Part shown: positions 9,355-17,843 of the stretch, piece by piece
Numbering within the stretch: position 1 is the first letter of the stretch
How the letters are laid out: each line of letters opens with the position of its first letter
NCBI RefSeq assembly: GCF_000526775.1
Contig: NZ_JAGS01000001.1
Coordinates: 3,658,001-3,722,000, forward strand
DNA length: 64,000 bases
DNA from: Ruminococcus albus AD2013
GTDB taxonomy: Bacteria; Bacillota; Clostridia; Oscillospirales; Ruminococcaceae
Direction of reading: 5' to 3'
Translations under genes and position numbers: made by a program
Notes under the pieces: generated by a model
The model's database searches: none
Told to the model about the DNA's origin: nothing
The model's input: the letters and a program-made list of their open reading frames with translations, nothing else

Positions 9355-9689
9355 AACGAACGCTCCTCTCTTTCTTCTATGCTTGTTGATCATTATACTG
9401 CGTTTATATATAAAATACAATATGTTATTTATTAACTTTGATATTTATATATAAAATATTATATATTGTCTTTTATAAATATGCTGTGTATTGCTTTTTA
9501 TATGTATTATATCTCATGCTTATTATCATGCAGATCGTTTGGTGCATTGGTATTGACCAATCACTCTGATACATAATGCCAAACTACATGGATCAATTTG
9601 GATAGTCCAATTTGCTTCGTGGAGTTTATTATACTTCATTAGCCTTCAGCGTGGTAGGTGCGGGAGGAGTATACGCTCACAATAAAACT
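9355..9689. other. AT-rich hipB upstream region
   Basis: Two TTATATATAAAATA-type blocks (9407-9420, 9451-9464) may serve as hipB promoter or operator. At 9619-9690 a frame reads GVYYTSLAF...VVGAGGVYA; a related minus-strand piece exists at 16870-16935 (GVYYTSL...GVGA). Both look like remnants of the same lost gene. No other gene seen. Confidence 0.35.
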
Positions 9690-10800
9690 GCCTTAAATTT
9701 AGATAAATAACTGTTTGAATATCGGACAGTTATTTATTCGTCTTAAATTAAGTGTCTAAAATTCAGATAGATAAATGTCTAAAATTTAGATAGATACAAG
9801 CACTCTCGAACAACCAAGTCTAATTTTTCGACTGATTATTGACTAATATTTAGACAAAAATGCAACTGATAAGGCACAGGTGATAAAAAATTAGACAAAT
9901 AAGTGTCTTAAAACTAGACAGATATGCGCTCTTAAATAACATAAATAGTCTAAAATTTAGGCTGATTTTAGTTGCTTGGGATGTTCTCTGATCTCCGAAT
10001 GAAGCGATTATATAAATATATTAAGATCTTACCGAAATTTACATATTTTGGTATATGTAGCCAAATATTGTAAATACTTTTCCATGATTTGTAAATTATT
10101 ATTCAACCGTTGAATAAATCTCTTCAATAATAAGAATAATATTATTCAAACCTTGAAGAAAACGCTTTAGTACGCTAAAACTAATTAGTTTCATATTTCT
10201 AAAACTAATTTCATATTTCTAAAACTAAATTTAGTTTTAGCGCGACGAAGGAAAATTCTGGAAAAAGTATTCAAAACTTGAATTTAAAAGTGCCTCAAAT
10301 GAAGCAAAAATCTTCAAAATCCTAAAACTAAATCGGAAAGTTAGTTTTAGGACTCTTAGAGGAAAATAGAAACGAAAACATACCCAAATGATACCCAAAA
10401 CATACCCAAATCGGAGGAAATCCCGGGCTACAAACAGCGTTTGAGTTCATTTCTACTCTAAAACTACCCTAAAACTGCACCAAAACTGGATATTTTCATT
10501 CGTTTTATCCTCCTTTTATACTCTCAAAAATTCAAAACTTGAATACTTTTAAAAAATGAGGGGGACAAATTTTTTCTCCAACAGAAAAAGCGAACTCATG
10601 AAAGAATATTAAAACGAAATTCAACTCATCGGACAAAGAAAATATAAAACACAGATGCATCTTGGCTTCTTTGTATGGTGTCTAAAATTTAGACAGTAAT
10701 AAAACCTGTCGTTTCATCACAACTTCACTTTATTTTCACCTCATTTCAAAATCAAACACCATCAGATATATTTCTCTAATACTTGAAATAATCTTTCCCA
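9690..10800. repeat. 1.1-kb palindrome-rich non-coding repeat, copy B
   Basis: Second copy of the 7200-8290 segment, in the same orientation. The first third has diverged but keeps the GTCTAAAATTTAGAC-type palindromes (for example 9761, 9841, 9891, 9905, 9950, 10679). The part at 10140-10640 is almost base-for-base the same as copy A. The two copies enclose the hipBA module. Confidence 0.75.
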
Positions 10801-10863
10801 AAACAAAAAGATAATTCAAGGATAACGCAGACGGTGCGGTGGTGGAGAGAATACAAATAGATT

Positions 10864-10897
10864 AGAAGCCCCCGCAGCCTAAACTGCGGGGGCTTCT
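10864..10897. terminator. Bidirectional terminator
   Basis: A perfect 14-bp stem, AGAAGCCCCCGCAG with its complement, has a 6-base loop. It sits 44 bases after the stop of the minus-strand GNAT gene. Confidence 0.85.
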
Positions 10898-10940
10898 TGT
10901 TCTGACGGTTTTTCTGTCTGAGTTCAAACTGACGCTGATG

Positions 10941-11897
10941 TTATAACACAATGCGCTCATCGATCCTTCTTGCAAAGGAATATGTGTACGGTCCAAAATA
11001 CTTTCCCCAGAAATTAAGCGCAGTAGGGTTAAGAGTTTCGCAGTCCACACCGAGGTGAGTTACGCCCTCAGCTTTAAGCGTTTCGATGATAAATCCAAGC
11101 AAGCCCTGCGCAGTTCCCTTTCCGCGATACTTTTCATCAAAGTATGCACCGCAGATATTTTTCATCGTGTTGTGTCTGGTAATAAAGTTTTCTGCCTCAT
11201 CCTCCAGGGAGATAAAGCCGATGATCTCACCGTCTGCCTCTGCGGCAAACACTCGCAGATCTCCGTTCTTAAACCATTGCTCATAGCGCTCCATATCAGT
11301 CGAGAAGAATACCGGCGCTCTTTCCAGATGCTTTACAAGCCCGTTTCTCAGTTCCCTTATTCTTTCAAATTCATTTGGCGGCAATTCAGCAAAATGAATG
11401 TTTCCCGGATCATAAGAAATAGCAAAGCTTGAGATTTCCCTGACAGAATCCGAACAGCGTATTCCGAAGCCATTGAGCACAAAGGATCTCGCAGCTTCCT
11501 CATCGTGAGCGTATCTGCTTAGCGCACAACTGAAAACAGCCTGCTTCACAAATTCTTCCGATGCGCTTGCAAAAAGCATTGAAGCCAGCCTGCCCCGGTT
11601 TTTAAACTCATAGGAAAAAGCACTGCCGCCGAGAGGCGAAAACACGCCATTTACATCTCCGAAAAAGCCGTCCCAAGGGCCTGCAAAAACCAGATAGCCC
11701 ACAAGCCTTCCGTCATACAGAGCGGCTTTCCCGAATTGCTGACTGCTTAACCAGTGCAGCATTCCTGTCAGCTGTTCGCTGAAATCCACACAGGGCAGGT
11801 CGGGACAATGTGTTCTTTCCGCTTCAAGCTCCGCAAGTGCCAGCTCAACAGCCTCTTCAATATGTTTTTCACTGAATTTTTCAAATATAATATTCAT
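10941..11897 (-). CDS. GNAT-family N-acetyltransferase, two tandem domains
   Basis: The 318-residue protein is about twice the usual GNAT length. The C-terminal half carries the acetyl-CoA-binding signature: AAEADGEIIGFISLEDEAEN (beta-4), GAYFDEKYRGKGTAQGLLGF (the R/Q-x2-G-x-G/A pyrophosphate loop), and LGVDCETLNPTALNFWGKYF. The N-terminal half has a degenerate version (GRLVGYLVFAGPWDGFF) that lacks the loop, so it probably serves in structure or substrate recognition. There is no signal peptide. The substrate is unknown. The gene is transcribed alone, ending at a strong terminator. Confidence 0.85.
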   Translation of the reverse strand: MNIIFEKFSEKHIEEAVELALAELEAERTHCPDLPCVDFSEQLTGMLHWLSSQQFGKAALYDGRLVGYLVFAGPWDGFFGDVNGVFSPLGGSAFSYEFKNRGRLASMLFASASEEFVKQAVFSCALSRYAHDEEAARSFVLNGFGIRCSDSVREISSFAISYDPGNIHFAELPPNEFERIRELRNGLVKHLERAPVFFSTDMERYEQWFKNGDLRVFAAEADGEIIGFISLEDEAENFITRHNTMKNICGAYFDEKYRGKGTAQGLLGFIIETLKAEGVTHLGVDCETLNPTALNFWGKYFGPYTYSFARRIDERIVL

Positions 11898-12437
11898 TTC
11901 CTGAACCCCTTTTTCAGTCCTTTGCTGCCCTGACGGAGAACGTGTCGCAGATATACAGTCATATCCTGTTTTTTCACATTATACCATATTTTCTTGTGTT
12001 ACGCAATGATCAAATAAAAAAATATGACTTCTTTTTAGCCACTTTTTTATTTTTTCCTGTGATCGTAAAAAAAGAGGTGGGAGAGCGTTCCACCATCCCC
12101 ATTATCATCCTTTTCTTCTTTTATCCCTTTGAGTTCATTCTCTCATCCACCTCATTATCCACAGACGCATCATTTACCCTTTCCTTATTTCTCATCATTC
12201 AAAAAAAAACAACTATATATAATTTTCACTTATGAATTTATATATACTTGCAATCTAAAATCATTCGCTTATTATTTTTCCTGAATACTTCATTATATTT
12301 TCTAATAGTACATTTTCTTTTCATATACTCTGTTTATTTGACGGTTATCTTAGTTTCACTTTCCGTCAATAGTATAAACTAATAATATTTTCTAATATAA
12401 AAATTGACGAATGGTCAAGAAAAACGAAACGATATTA
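11898..12437. repeat. Upstream region of BspA gene 1, duplicated at 23.2 kb
   Basis: Bases from about 12097 to 12515 are nearly identical to 23226-23654 in front of BspA gene 2. A diverged third copy lies at 39795-40080. The shared part includes a palindromic ACTATATATAAT element near 12212. No gene is seen. Confidence 0.7.
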
Positions 12438-12466
12438 TTGACATTGATGGTCATGTGTGCTAACAT
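12438..12466 (+). promoter_or_regulatory. BspA gene 1 promoter
   Basis: TTGACA, 17-base spacer, TAACAT. The spacer ends in GTGTGC as in the promoters of BspA genes 2 and 3. The 5' leader has a small GCCGTTTCGGC hairpin before the AGGAGG site. Confidence 0.7.
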
Positions 12467-12515
12467 ATTATTGATATATTGCCGTTTCGGCACTAGAATT
12501 CAGGAGGACATAAAT

Positions 12516-13961
12516 ATGAAGTTAAAAAAAGTTTTAGCAGTAGTGATGTCACTTTGTATGGTGGCAGGAACTGTCAGCTACGGCGCACCTATTATAACAC
12601 AGAGCATAACTGCGCAGGCGGCTGATTCAGCAACAAGCGGCTTTTCATTTAACCAAACAACAGGTATGCTTACGCTTAGCGGTACTGTTGATGGTGATGC
12701 TTTACGTAAATTTAACAATACCTATCGCGATAACGTTTGGTCTGTCATAGTTTTGGAAGGAACTGTTCTTCCTGAAGACTGCAGCAAGCTTTTTTGCGAA
12801 TATCCTTGTTATTCCATCGACCTTTCAAATGCGGATACAAGTAATGTAAAAAATATGAGCAGAATGTTCGATAACTGTTGCAATCTTAAATCGCTCAATT
12901 TAAGTGGATTTGATACAAGCAATGTTACTGATATGAGCTATATGTTCAATGAGTGTAGCAAACTTTATTCTCTCGATGTAAGCGGATTTGATACAAGCAA
13001 CGTTACAGATATGGGTGATATGTTCTCTCTTTGTGACCAATTAACATCGCTTGATGTAAGCAGATTTAACACAAGCAAAGTTACAGATATGAGTGGTATG
13101 TTCAATTCCTGTCTTAGCTTGTCAACGCTTGATGTTAGCGGTTTTGACACAAGCAATGTTACAGATATGTGTGATATGTTCTGGGGCTGTGCAAAATTGA
13201 CGTCACTTGATATTAGCAAATTTGACACAAGCAAAGTTACAAATATGGGTGGTATGTTCTGTGCCTGTAATAAATTGACTACACTTGATGTAAGCGGATT
13301 TGATACAAGCAAAGTAACCGATATGTCAGGAATGTTCGCTTCAACTAACTTATCAACACTTGATGTAAGCGGATTTGATACAAGCAAAGTAACCGATATG
13401 ATGGCAATGTTCTCTTCAAGAAATTTGACCGAACTTGATCTGAGCTCGTTTGATACAAGCAAAGTTACAAAGATGAACTGGATGTTCTCTTTTAATCTAC
13501 GTTCCCTTACTCTTGGCGAGAATTTCAAAAATGTTCCCGAAGAAGCAGAACTTTATAATGACAAAGGCTGGGTAAATTCCAAAGACATCGCGACTGTAGT
13601 CAGCGGTAACGGAGAGTATGCAGTTATCGAAAACACCGGCAAGAACACCTATAAGCGCTTACCTATCGTTGAAGAAACCAAGCTTACCTACCCTACTAAC
13701 ATCAAAGTCGAGTACATAAAAAAATACCACCAGGTAAGATTCACATGGGATAAGGTCGAAAGTGCTGACAAATACAGCATTGCTGTTTTCCTTGCAGGCA
13801 AGTGGAGAGTTCAGAAACAGGATATCACCGGCACTGTTTATACATCTCCCAAAAATCTCACCCCGGGGAAGTCATACAAAGTCGCTATCGCTGCCAGAGT
13901 TGACGGAAAATGGGACACAGCAAATGCTATAAAACATTCGGGTACTGTTACTATAAGGTGA
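12516..13961 (+). CDS. BspA-type surface protein 1 (DUF285 repeats + CBM37-like module)
   Basis: The 481-residue secreted protein starts at MKLKKVLAVVMSLCMVAG, directed by a perfect AGGAGG. Any longer start would read through the promoter. A signal peptide is followed by about nine 23-residue DUF285 repeats (about residues 110-330) of the form LDVSGFDTSKVTDMSxMF. These are the leucine-rich-like repeats of the BspA family of surface proteins. The last ~85 residues form a module (KVEYIKKYHQVRFTWDKV ... VAIAARVDGKWDTANAIK) that resembles the C-terminal CBM37 of R. albus and also ends the GH30 enzyme next door. Adhesion to plant cell wall or other cells is inferred. It is the first of five related genes in the window. 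Confidence 0.88.
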   Translation: MKLKKVLAVVMSLCMVAGTVSYGAPIITQSITAQAADSATSGFSFNQTTGMLTLSGTVDGDALRKFNNTYRDNVWSVIVLEGTVLPEDCSKLFCEYPCYSIDLSNADTSNVKNMSRMFDNCCNLKSLNLSGFDTSNVTDMSYMFNECSKLYSLDVSGFDTSNVTDMGDMFSLCDQLTSLDVSRFNTSKVTDMSGMFNSCLSLSTLDVSGFDTSNVTDMCDMFWGCAKLTSLDISKFDTSKVTNMGGMFCACNKLTTLDVSGFDTSKVTDMSGMFASTNLSTLDVSGFDTSKVTDMMAMFSSRNLTELDLSSFDTSKVTKMNWMFSFNLRSLTLGENFKNVPEEAELYNDKGWVNSKDIATVVSGNGEYAVIENTGKNTYKRLPIVEETKLTYPTNIKVEYIKKYHQVRFTWDKVESADKYSIAVFLAGKWRVQKQDITGTVYTSPKNLTPGKSYKVAIAARVDGKWDTANAIKHSGTVTIR

Positions 13962-14079
13962 CAGTTCAAAATTGATTCGATTTGATAAATGCAAAACGGG
14001 ACTGTTTCAACTAAGCAACAGCTCCTTCAAATTTGTCTCAACAAGAACAAGCTCTTTATTCTTAAAGGAGGAGGATCAT

Positions 14080-16755
14080 ATGAAAATTTTCAAACGCTTG
14101 ACCGCTCTGCTTTGTACCGGTGGAATGCTCCTTATGTCAGCACCACACTGTGTTCTCACCTCTCATGCGGCACAAACAGTCAAGCTGTCACCGGATAATA
14201 CTTTTACCATAAACAATGGCGAATTTGAGGGCTGGGGTACATCTCTTTGCTGGTGGGCCAATCGCCTCGGCTATTCTGACTCGCTGGCACAGCAGGCAGC
14301 GGATGTGTTCTACGGTGATGAAGGTCTACGTCTTAATATTGCTCGCTTTAATATCGGCGGCGGTGATGATCCAAGCCACAATCATATCACACGAACCGAT
14401 TCCAATATGCCGGGATATACTAAGTATAGCAACGGAAAAATTACCTATGATTGGAGTGCTGATGCCAATCAGCGCAATGTGCTTATGCGGTCTATTCAGG
14501 CTGCCGGAGATGATATGATTGTGGAAATGTTCTCCAATTCGCCGCCCTATTACATGACGAAGAGCGGCTGTTCGTCAGGATCGGCAGATGCCAAAAGCAA
14601 CAATCTGAAGGACGACCAATACGATGATTTTGCGCGGTATTTCGCGGAGGTTTGCTATCACTATCAGCACGACTGGGGCGTGAAGATCCAGAGCGCGGAA
14701 GCTATGAATGAGCCGTATACCAACTTCTGGAAGGCCAACAGCTACAAGCAGGAGGGCTGTCACTTCGATCAGGGAAGCTCGCAGTCAACCATGATCGTGG
14801 AGCTGCAAAAGGCGATGCGTGACAAGGGAATGGGCGATGTTATTCTTTGCGGTACGGATGAGACCTCCATTGACACGCAGATTAGCTCTTTTAACAATCT
14901 CTCTAATGATGCAAAAAAAGCGATCGGTCGTATCGACACCCACACCTACGGCGGCAGCAAACGTGCCGAGCTAAAAAATATTGCCCTGTCCAACGGAAAA
15001 AATCTCTGGATGAGCGAGGTGGACAGCAGCGGCACGGCCGGGACGAATGCAGGCGAAATGAGTGCGGCACTCTGGCTGGCACAGCGTATCACGACCGATG
15101 TCAACGACATGAACGCATCGGCGTGGATCATGTGGCAGGTGATCGACAGCCACATTTCAAAGAACGGCTACAACGGCCGAAAGGATACCGGTATGGTGGA
15201 CACGCAGAAGGGCTACTGGGGCGTGGCAGTTGCCAACCATGATGCAAATAAGATCGTTCTGACGAAGAAATACTACGCTTTCGGACAGTACTCGCGCTAT
15301 ATTCGCCCCGGTATGATTATGCTGAACTCCTCCGGCAATACTGTTGCCGCTTATGATCCTGAGACGGGACAGATCGTGGCTGTTTCCTACAATACAAGCG
15401 GCAGCAGTGCTGACATAACTTTCGATCTTTCAGACTTTGCTGAGGTTGGCAGCACGGCAAATGCGATCCGCACGAGCAAGAATGAGAACTGGAAGAATGT
15501 GGGCACTATCAATCTAAACGGCAAAACGCTGAATGCAACCTTGCCCGGCAATTCCATCACAACGTTTGTCATTGAGGGAAATGGCAGTATAGGCGGCAAT
15601 GAGATCAAGGTGCAGGCTGACAAGCTAAGCGGCTCTGACTCGTGGAAGCAAAATGCAGATACCGATTTCCACAAGGCTTTTGACGGCGACAACGCAACAT
15701 ACTTCGACGGCACGAGAGCCGGCTGGGTACAGGCAGATCTGGGTGCGGTCTACGATCTGAGCGCACTTGCTTACTGCCCTCGTCAGAACTATGAATACCG
15801 TATGGTGGATGGCTATTTCGAGGTGTCGATGGACGGCACAGACTGGCAGAGCATACACACAATTAGTGAGAATCCCACATTTGCCATGCACAAAGTGAAA
15901 CTTGAAAAGCCGATCACGGCACGTTATATCCGCTATGCAGTACCAGAGGGCAAGCCGCGCAACAGCTACAACACAAATGATGTTTATTGCTGTAATGTAG
16001 CGGAAATCAAGCTCTATGGCACGCTGAATCCGGAGGCGAGCTTTACAAAATTAGCGCCCGAAGCAACAAGCGGTACAGATTCGTGGAAGCAGCAGGAAGG
16101 CTACAATTACGGAAAGGCGTTTGATGGCGATACTGCAACCTACTTTGACGGTGTGGGTGCAGGCTGGGTACAGGCTGATCTTGGGGAAATATGTGAGCTG
16201 AATGCGATCGCCTACACTCCCCGAAAGGGCTATGAGGCGCGTATGGTGGATGGCTATTTCAGCGTTTCCGAGGATGGTACAAGCTGGCAGACGGTACACA
16301 CGATCGGCAGGATGCCCACATCGGACACACAGACCGTTATGCTCGATGCACCGGTGAAAGCACGGTATATCCGCTACGCTGTTCCAGAGGGAAGGCCGAA
16401 TAACGGCGTGAATACCGATGATGTGTACTGCTGCAATATTGCGGAGCTTACGTTCTATGGCGCTGTACTGCCGAATGCGGTAATCAGCAACACTATAAAA
16501 GTTGAATACAGCGAGAAATATCACCAGGTAAGATTCACATGGGATAAAGTCGAAGGTGCTGACAAATACGGTATCGCTGTTTATCTTGCAGGCAAGTGGA
16601 GAGTACAGAACCAGAACATCACCGGTACGGTTTATACATCTCCCAAGAACCTGACACCCGGTAAGAAATACAGAGTCGCAATCGCTGCAAGGGTGAACGG
16701 CAAATGGGATACCGCAAACGCTATCAAACATTCAGGTACCGTCACCATAAGATAA
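14080..16755 (+). CDS. Secreted GH30 glycoside hydrolase (endo-beta-1,6-galactanase type)
   Basis: The 891-residue secreted enzyme starts MKIFKRLTALLCTGG, behind a GGAGGAGG site. The catalytic domain (about residues 35-485) has GH30 hallmarks: EFEGWGTSLCWWA at the first strand, RFNIGGGDDP, EAMNEPYTNFW with the acid/base Glu, and LWMSEVDSSGT with the nucleophile Glu. A beta-sandwich side domain follows. Two tandem F5/8 type C (discoidin, CBM32-like) domains follow, about residues 500-650 and 660-800. Each contains a GWVQADLG motif and a KARYIRYAVPEG-type strand. The CBM37-like module ends the protein. The EGWGTSLCWWA start fits the GH30_5 galactanase subfamily, which cuts beta-1,6-galactan side chains of arabinogalactan. 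A terminator follows. Confidence 0.88.
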   Translation: MKIFKRLTALLCTGGMLLMSAPHCVLTSHAAQTVKLSPDNTFTINNGEFEGWGTSLCWWANRLGYSDSLAQQAADVFYGDEGLRLNIARFNIGGGDDPSHNHITRTDSNMPGYTKYSNGKITYDWSADANQRNVLMRSIQAAGDDMIVEMFSNSPPYYMTKSGCSSGSADAKSNNLKDDQYDDFARYFAEVCYHYQHDWGVKIQSAEAMNEPYTNFWKANSYKQEGCHFDQGSSQSTMIVELQKAMRDKGMGDVILCGTDETSIDTQISSFNNLSNDAKKAIGRIDTHTYGGSKRAELKNIALSNGKNLWMSEVDSSGTAGTNAGEMSAALWLAQRITTDVNDMNASAWIMWQVIDSHISKNGYNGRKDTGMVDTQKGYWGVAVANHDANKIVLTKKYYAFGQYSRYIRPGMIMLNSSGNTVAAYDPETGQIVAVSYNTSGSSADITFDLSDFAEVGSTANAIRTSKNENWKNVGTINLNGKTLNATLPGNSITTFVIEGNGSIGGNEIKVQADKLSGSDSWKQNADTDFHKAFDGDNATYFDGTRAGWVQADLGAVYDLSALAYCPRQNYEYRMVDGYFEVSMDGTDWQSIHTISENPTFAMHKVKLEKPITARYIRYAVPEGKPRNSYNTNDVYCCNVAEIKLYGTLNPEASFTKLAPEATSGTDSWKQQEGYNYGKAFDGDTATYFDGVGAGWVQADLGEICELNAIAYTPRKGYEARMVDGYFSVSEDGTSWQTVHTIGRMPTSDTQTVMLDAPVKARYIRYAVPEGRPNNGVNTDDVYCCNIAELTFYGAVLPNAVISNTIKVEYSEKYHQVRFTWDKVEGADKYGIAVYLAGKWRVQNQNITGTVYTSPKNLTPGKKYRVAIAARVNGKWDTANAIKHSGTVTIR

Positions 16756-16791
16756 CAGGCGGCATTGATATTTGATCTTATTGAAGACGTA

Positions 16792-16836
16792 ACACCCACG
16801 TGGATACTAAATGTGAGTATCTACGTGGGTGCTTTA
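16792..16836 (+). terminator. Terminator of the GH30 gene
   Basis: ACACCCACGT and GATACT pair with AGTATC and ACGTGGGTG, with one unpaired base on each side and a 7-base loop. Confidence 0.75.
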
Positions 16837-16981
16837 CATCTTATCCTGACATAATCAAAATGATAATTAGGGTAAGCGTATAAACCTCCGCACCTACCCC
16901 ACCAATATCTAAAGAAGTATAATAAACTCCAAACAACTCCATAGATCAAATATACTTTGTATATTTTTCTGTATAAAAAAA

Positions 16982-17003
16982 GACCCCACATAAAAGTGAG
17001 GTC
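16982..17003 (-). terminator. Terminator of the 55-residue gene
   Basis: On the minus strand GACCTCAC/GTGGGGTC form an 8-bp stem followed directly by a run of seven T. It lies 12 bases after the stop at 17016. A matching stem occurs at 40099-40119 behind the second copy of this gene. Confidence 0.8.
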
Positions 17004-17015
17004 AGATAAGTTGGA

Positions 17016-17183
17016 TCATGCGGGAGTAAAAGCGCAGCCGGCTCTTTCACAAGCAGCTTTCATTTCTTCGATCTCTTTTTCTCTTCTTTTTCTTCTCCAG
17101 TATTCCTCATAATGTTTAGTACCGGGTTCAAAAACCGTTTTGACATAATCATAATGAGAATTTTCAGGAGGAAGAGTAGTCAT
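17016..17183 (-). CDS. Small charged protein, 55 residues, divergent to the peptide operon
   Basis: The frame begins MTTLPPENSHYDYVKTV, continues into a highly basic helix (HYEEYWRRKRREKEIEEMK) and ends CERAGCAFTPA. No ribosome-binding site is obvious, and the upstream in-frame region reaches back to a stop near 17226. It has its own terminator, and a frameshifted paralogue sits at 40132-40250, so it is a real repeated gene. It is transcribed away from the double-glycine peptide gene, 260 bases apart. Function unknown; a small regulator or a second peptide are possibilities. Confidence 0.5.
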   Translation of the reverse strand: MTTLPPENSHYDYVKTVFEPGTKHYEEYWRRKRREKEIEEMKAACERAGCAFTPA

Positions 17184-17352
17184 CGGCAGTTTTTCTTTAA
17201 GTTCTACTTGTTCAGATTCAATAACCGACTAATCATTTGATAATTTAACAGAATAATTATCACGTTAATATGATTAATAATTTGCATCCGTTTCCTTATT
17301 AAGTGGATTATATAAAAAGTCACAATTTCCCAAATATAATTATATTAAACTG

Positions 17353-17381
17353 TTGACATCAAAAACAAAATTGTGTATAAT
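17353..17381 (+). promoter_or_regulatory. Promoter of the peptide export operon
   Basis: TTGACA, 17-base spacer, TATAAT, about 67 bases before the peptide start. AGGAG lies 7 bases before the ATG. Confidence 0.85.
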
Positions 17382-17447
17382 TAATTATAGAATAAGCGCT
17401 GCAGCTGTTTTATTCGATAATTTTATATAATTAAAAGGAGTTTAATT

Positions 17448-17675
17448 ATGAAAAAGTTGAATGAATCAGAAATGAAAACGTTTAATGGCGGCTACGGCTC
17501 GGGTTGGGCAGAGGCAGGAGATGAGTATCTACCAGTCAAAGATTATCGAGCTGGTGATGAACGTGACCACAGCGGAAGCTATAAAGAACATTGGTGGAGT
17601 GGATATATTTCTTATATAGTTTATCATCATGCTGGTGGGAATGGAGAAGCAAGCTACAACTATAGAACAGCATAA
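17448..17675 (+). CDS. Double-glycine-leader peptide (bacteriocin or signal precursor)
   Basis: The 75-residue precursor has a typical export leader: MKKLNESEMKTFNGG. The leader has Leu/Glu/Met at the usual spacing and a Gly-Gly cleavage site after residue 15. The predicted mature peptide (60 residues) starts YGSGWAEAGDEYLP and is rich in Gly, Tyr, His and Trp (KEHWWSGYISYIVYHHAGG). It has no cysteine, so it is neither a lanthipeptide nor a disulfide (pediocin-like) bacteriocin. It is followed by a C39-peptidase exporter that would remove the leader, and by an ABC unit of the self-immunity type. The sequence of the mature part matches no class I know. A role as antimicrobial or signal is inferred from the operon. 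Confidence 0.8.
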   Translation: MKKLNESEMKTFNGGYGSGWAEAGDEYLPVKDYRAGDERDHSGSYKEHWWSGYISYIVYHHAGGNGEASYNYRTA

Positions 17676-17759
17676 AATGCAGTTTTAATAAAGTTGTCTA
17701 ACTACGGATAGTATATAGTTTAAATTCATAAATATCCGATCGACACAGCGATGATGTAT

Positions 17760-17794
17760 GGACTGCTGTCAGATATTTTTTCTGACAGCAGTCC
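17760..17794 (+). terminator. Hairpin between peptide and exporter genes
   Basis: A perfect 14-bp stem (GGACTGCTGTCAGA and complement) with a 7-base T-rich loop, and no strong T-tract after it. It probably lets more transcript cover the peptide gene than the exporter genes, or protects its 3' end. Confidence 0.7.
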
Positions 17795-17843
17795 ATCATA
17801 TTAAAAATATATAATTAGTGTTCTTTGAAAGTGAGCAATTAGA

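Noticed and set aside
12411..12515. Upstream extension of BspA protein 1 (and the same for proteins 2 and 3)
   Set aside because: The extension would read through the -10 box and transcript start; the ATG after AGGAGG gives a standard signal peptide.
12965..13528. Long minus-strand frame of 187 codons with a regular repeat pattern
   Set aside because: It is the shadow of the DUF285 repeats of BspA gene 1. The same shadow appears at every BspA gene, so it follows from codon periodicity.
16051..16731. Minus-strand frame of 226 codons opposite the GH30 gene
   Set aside because: The plus strand codes for well-recognised F5/8 and CBM37-like domains here; the antisense frame has no start signal and no domain.
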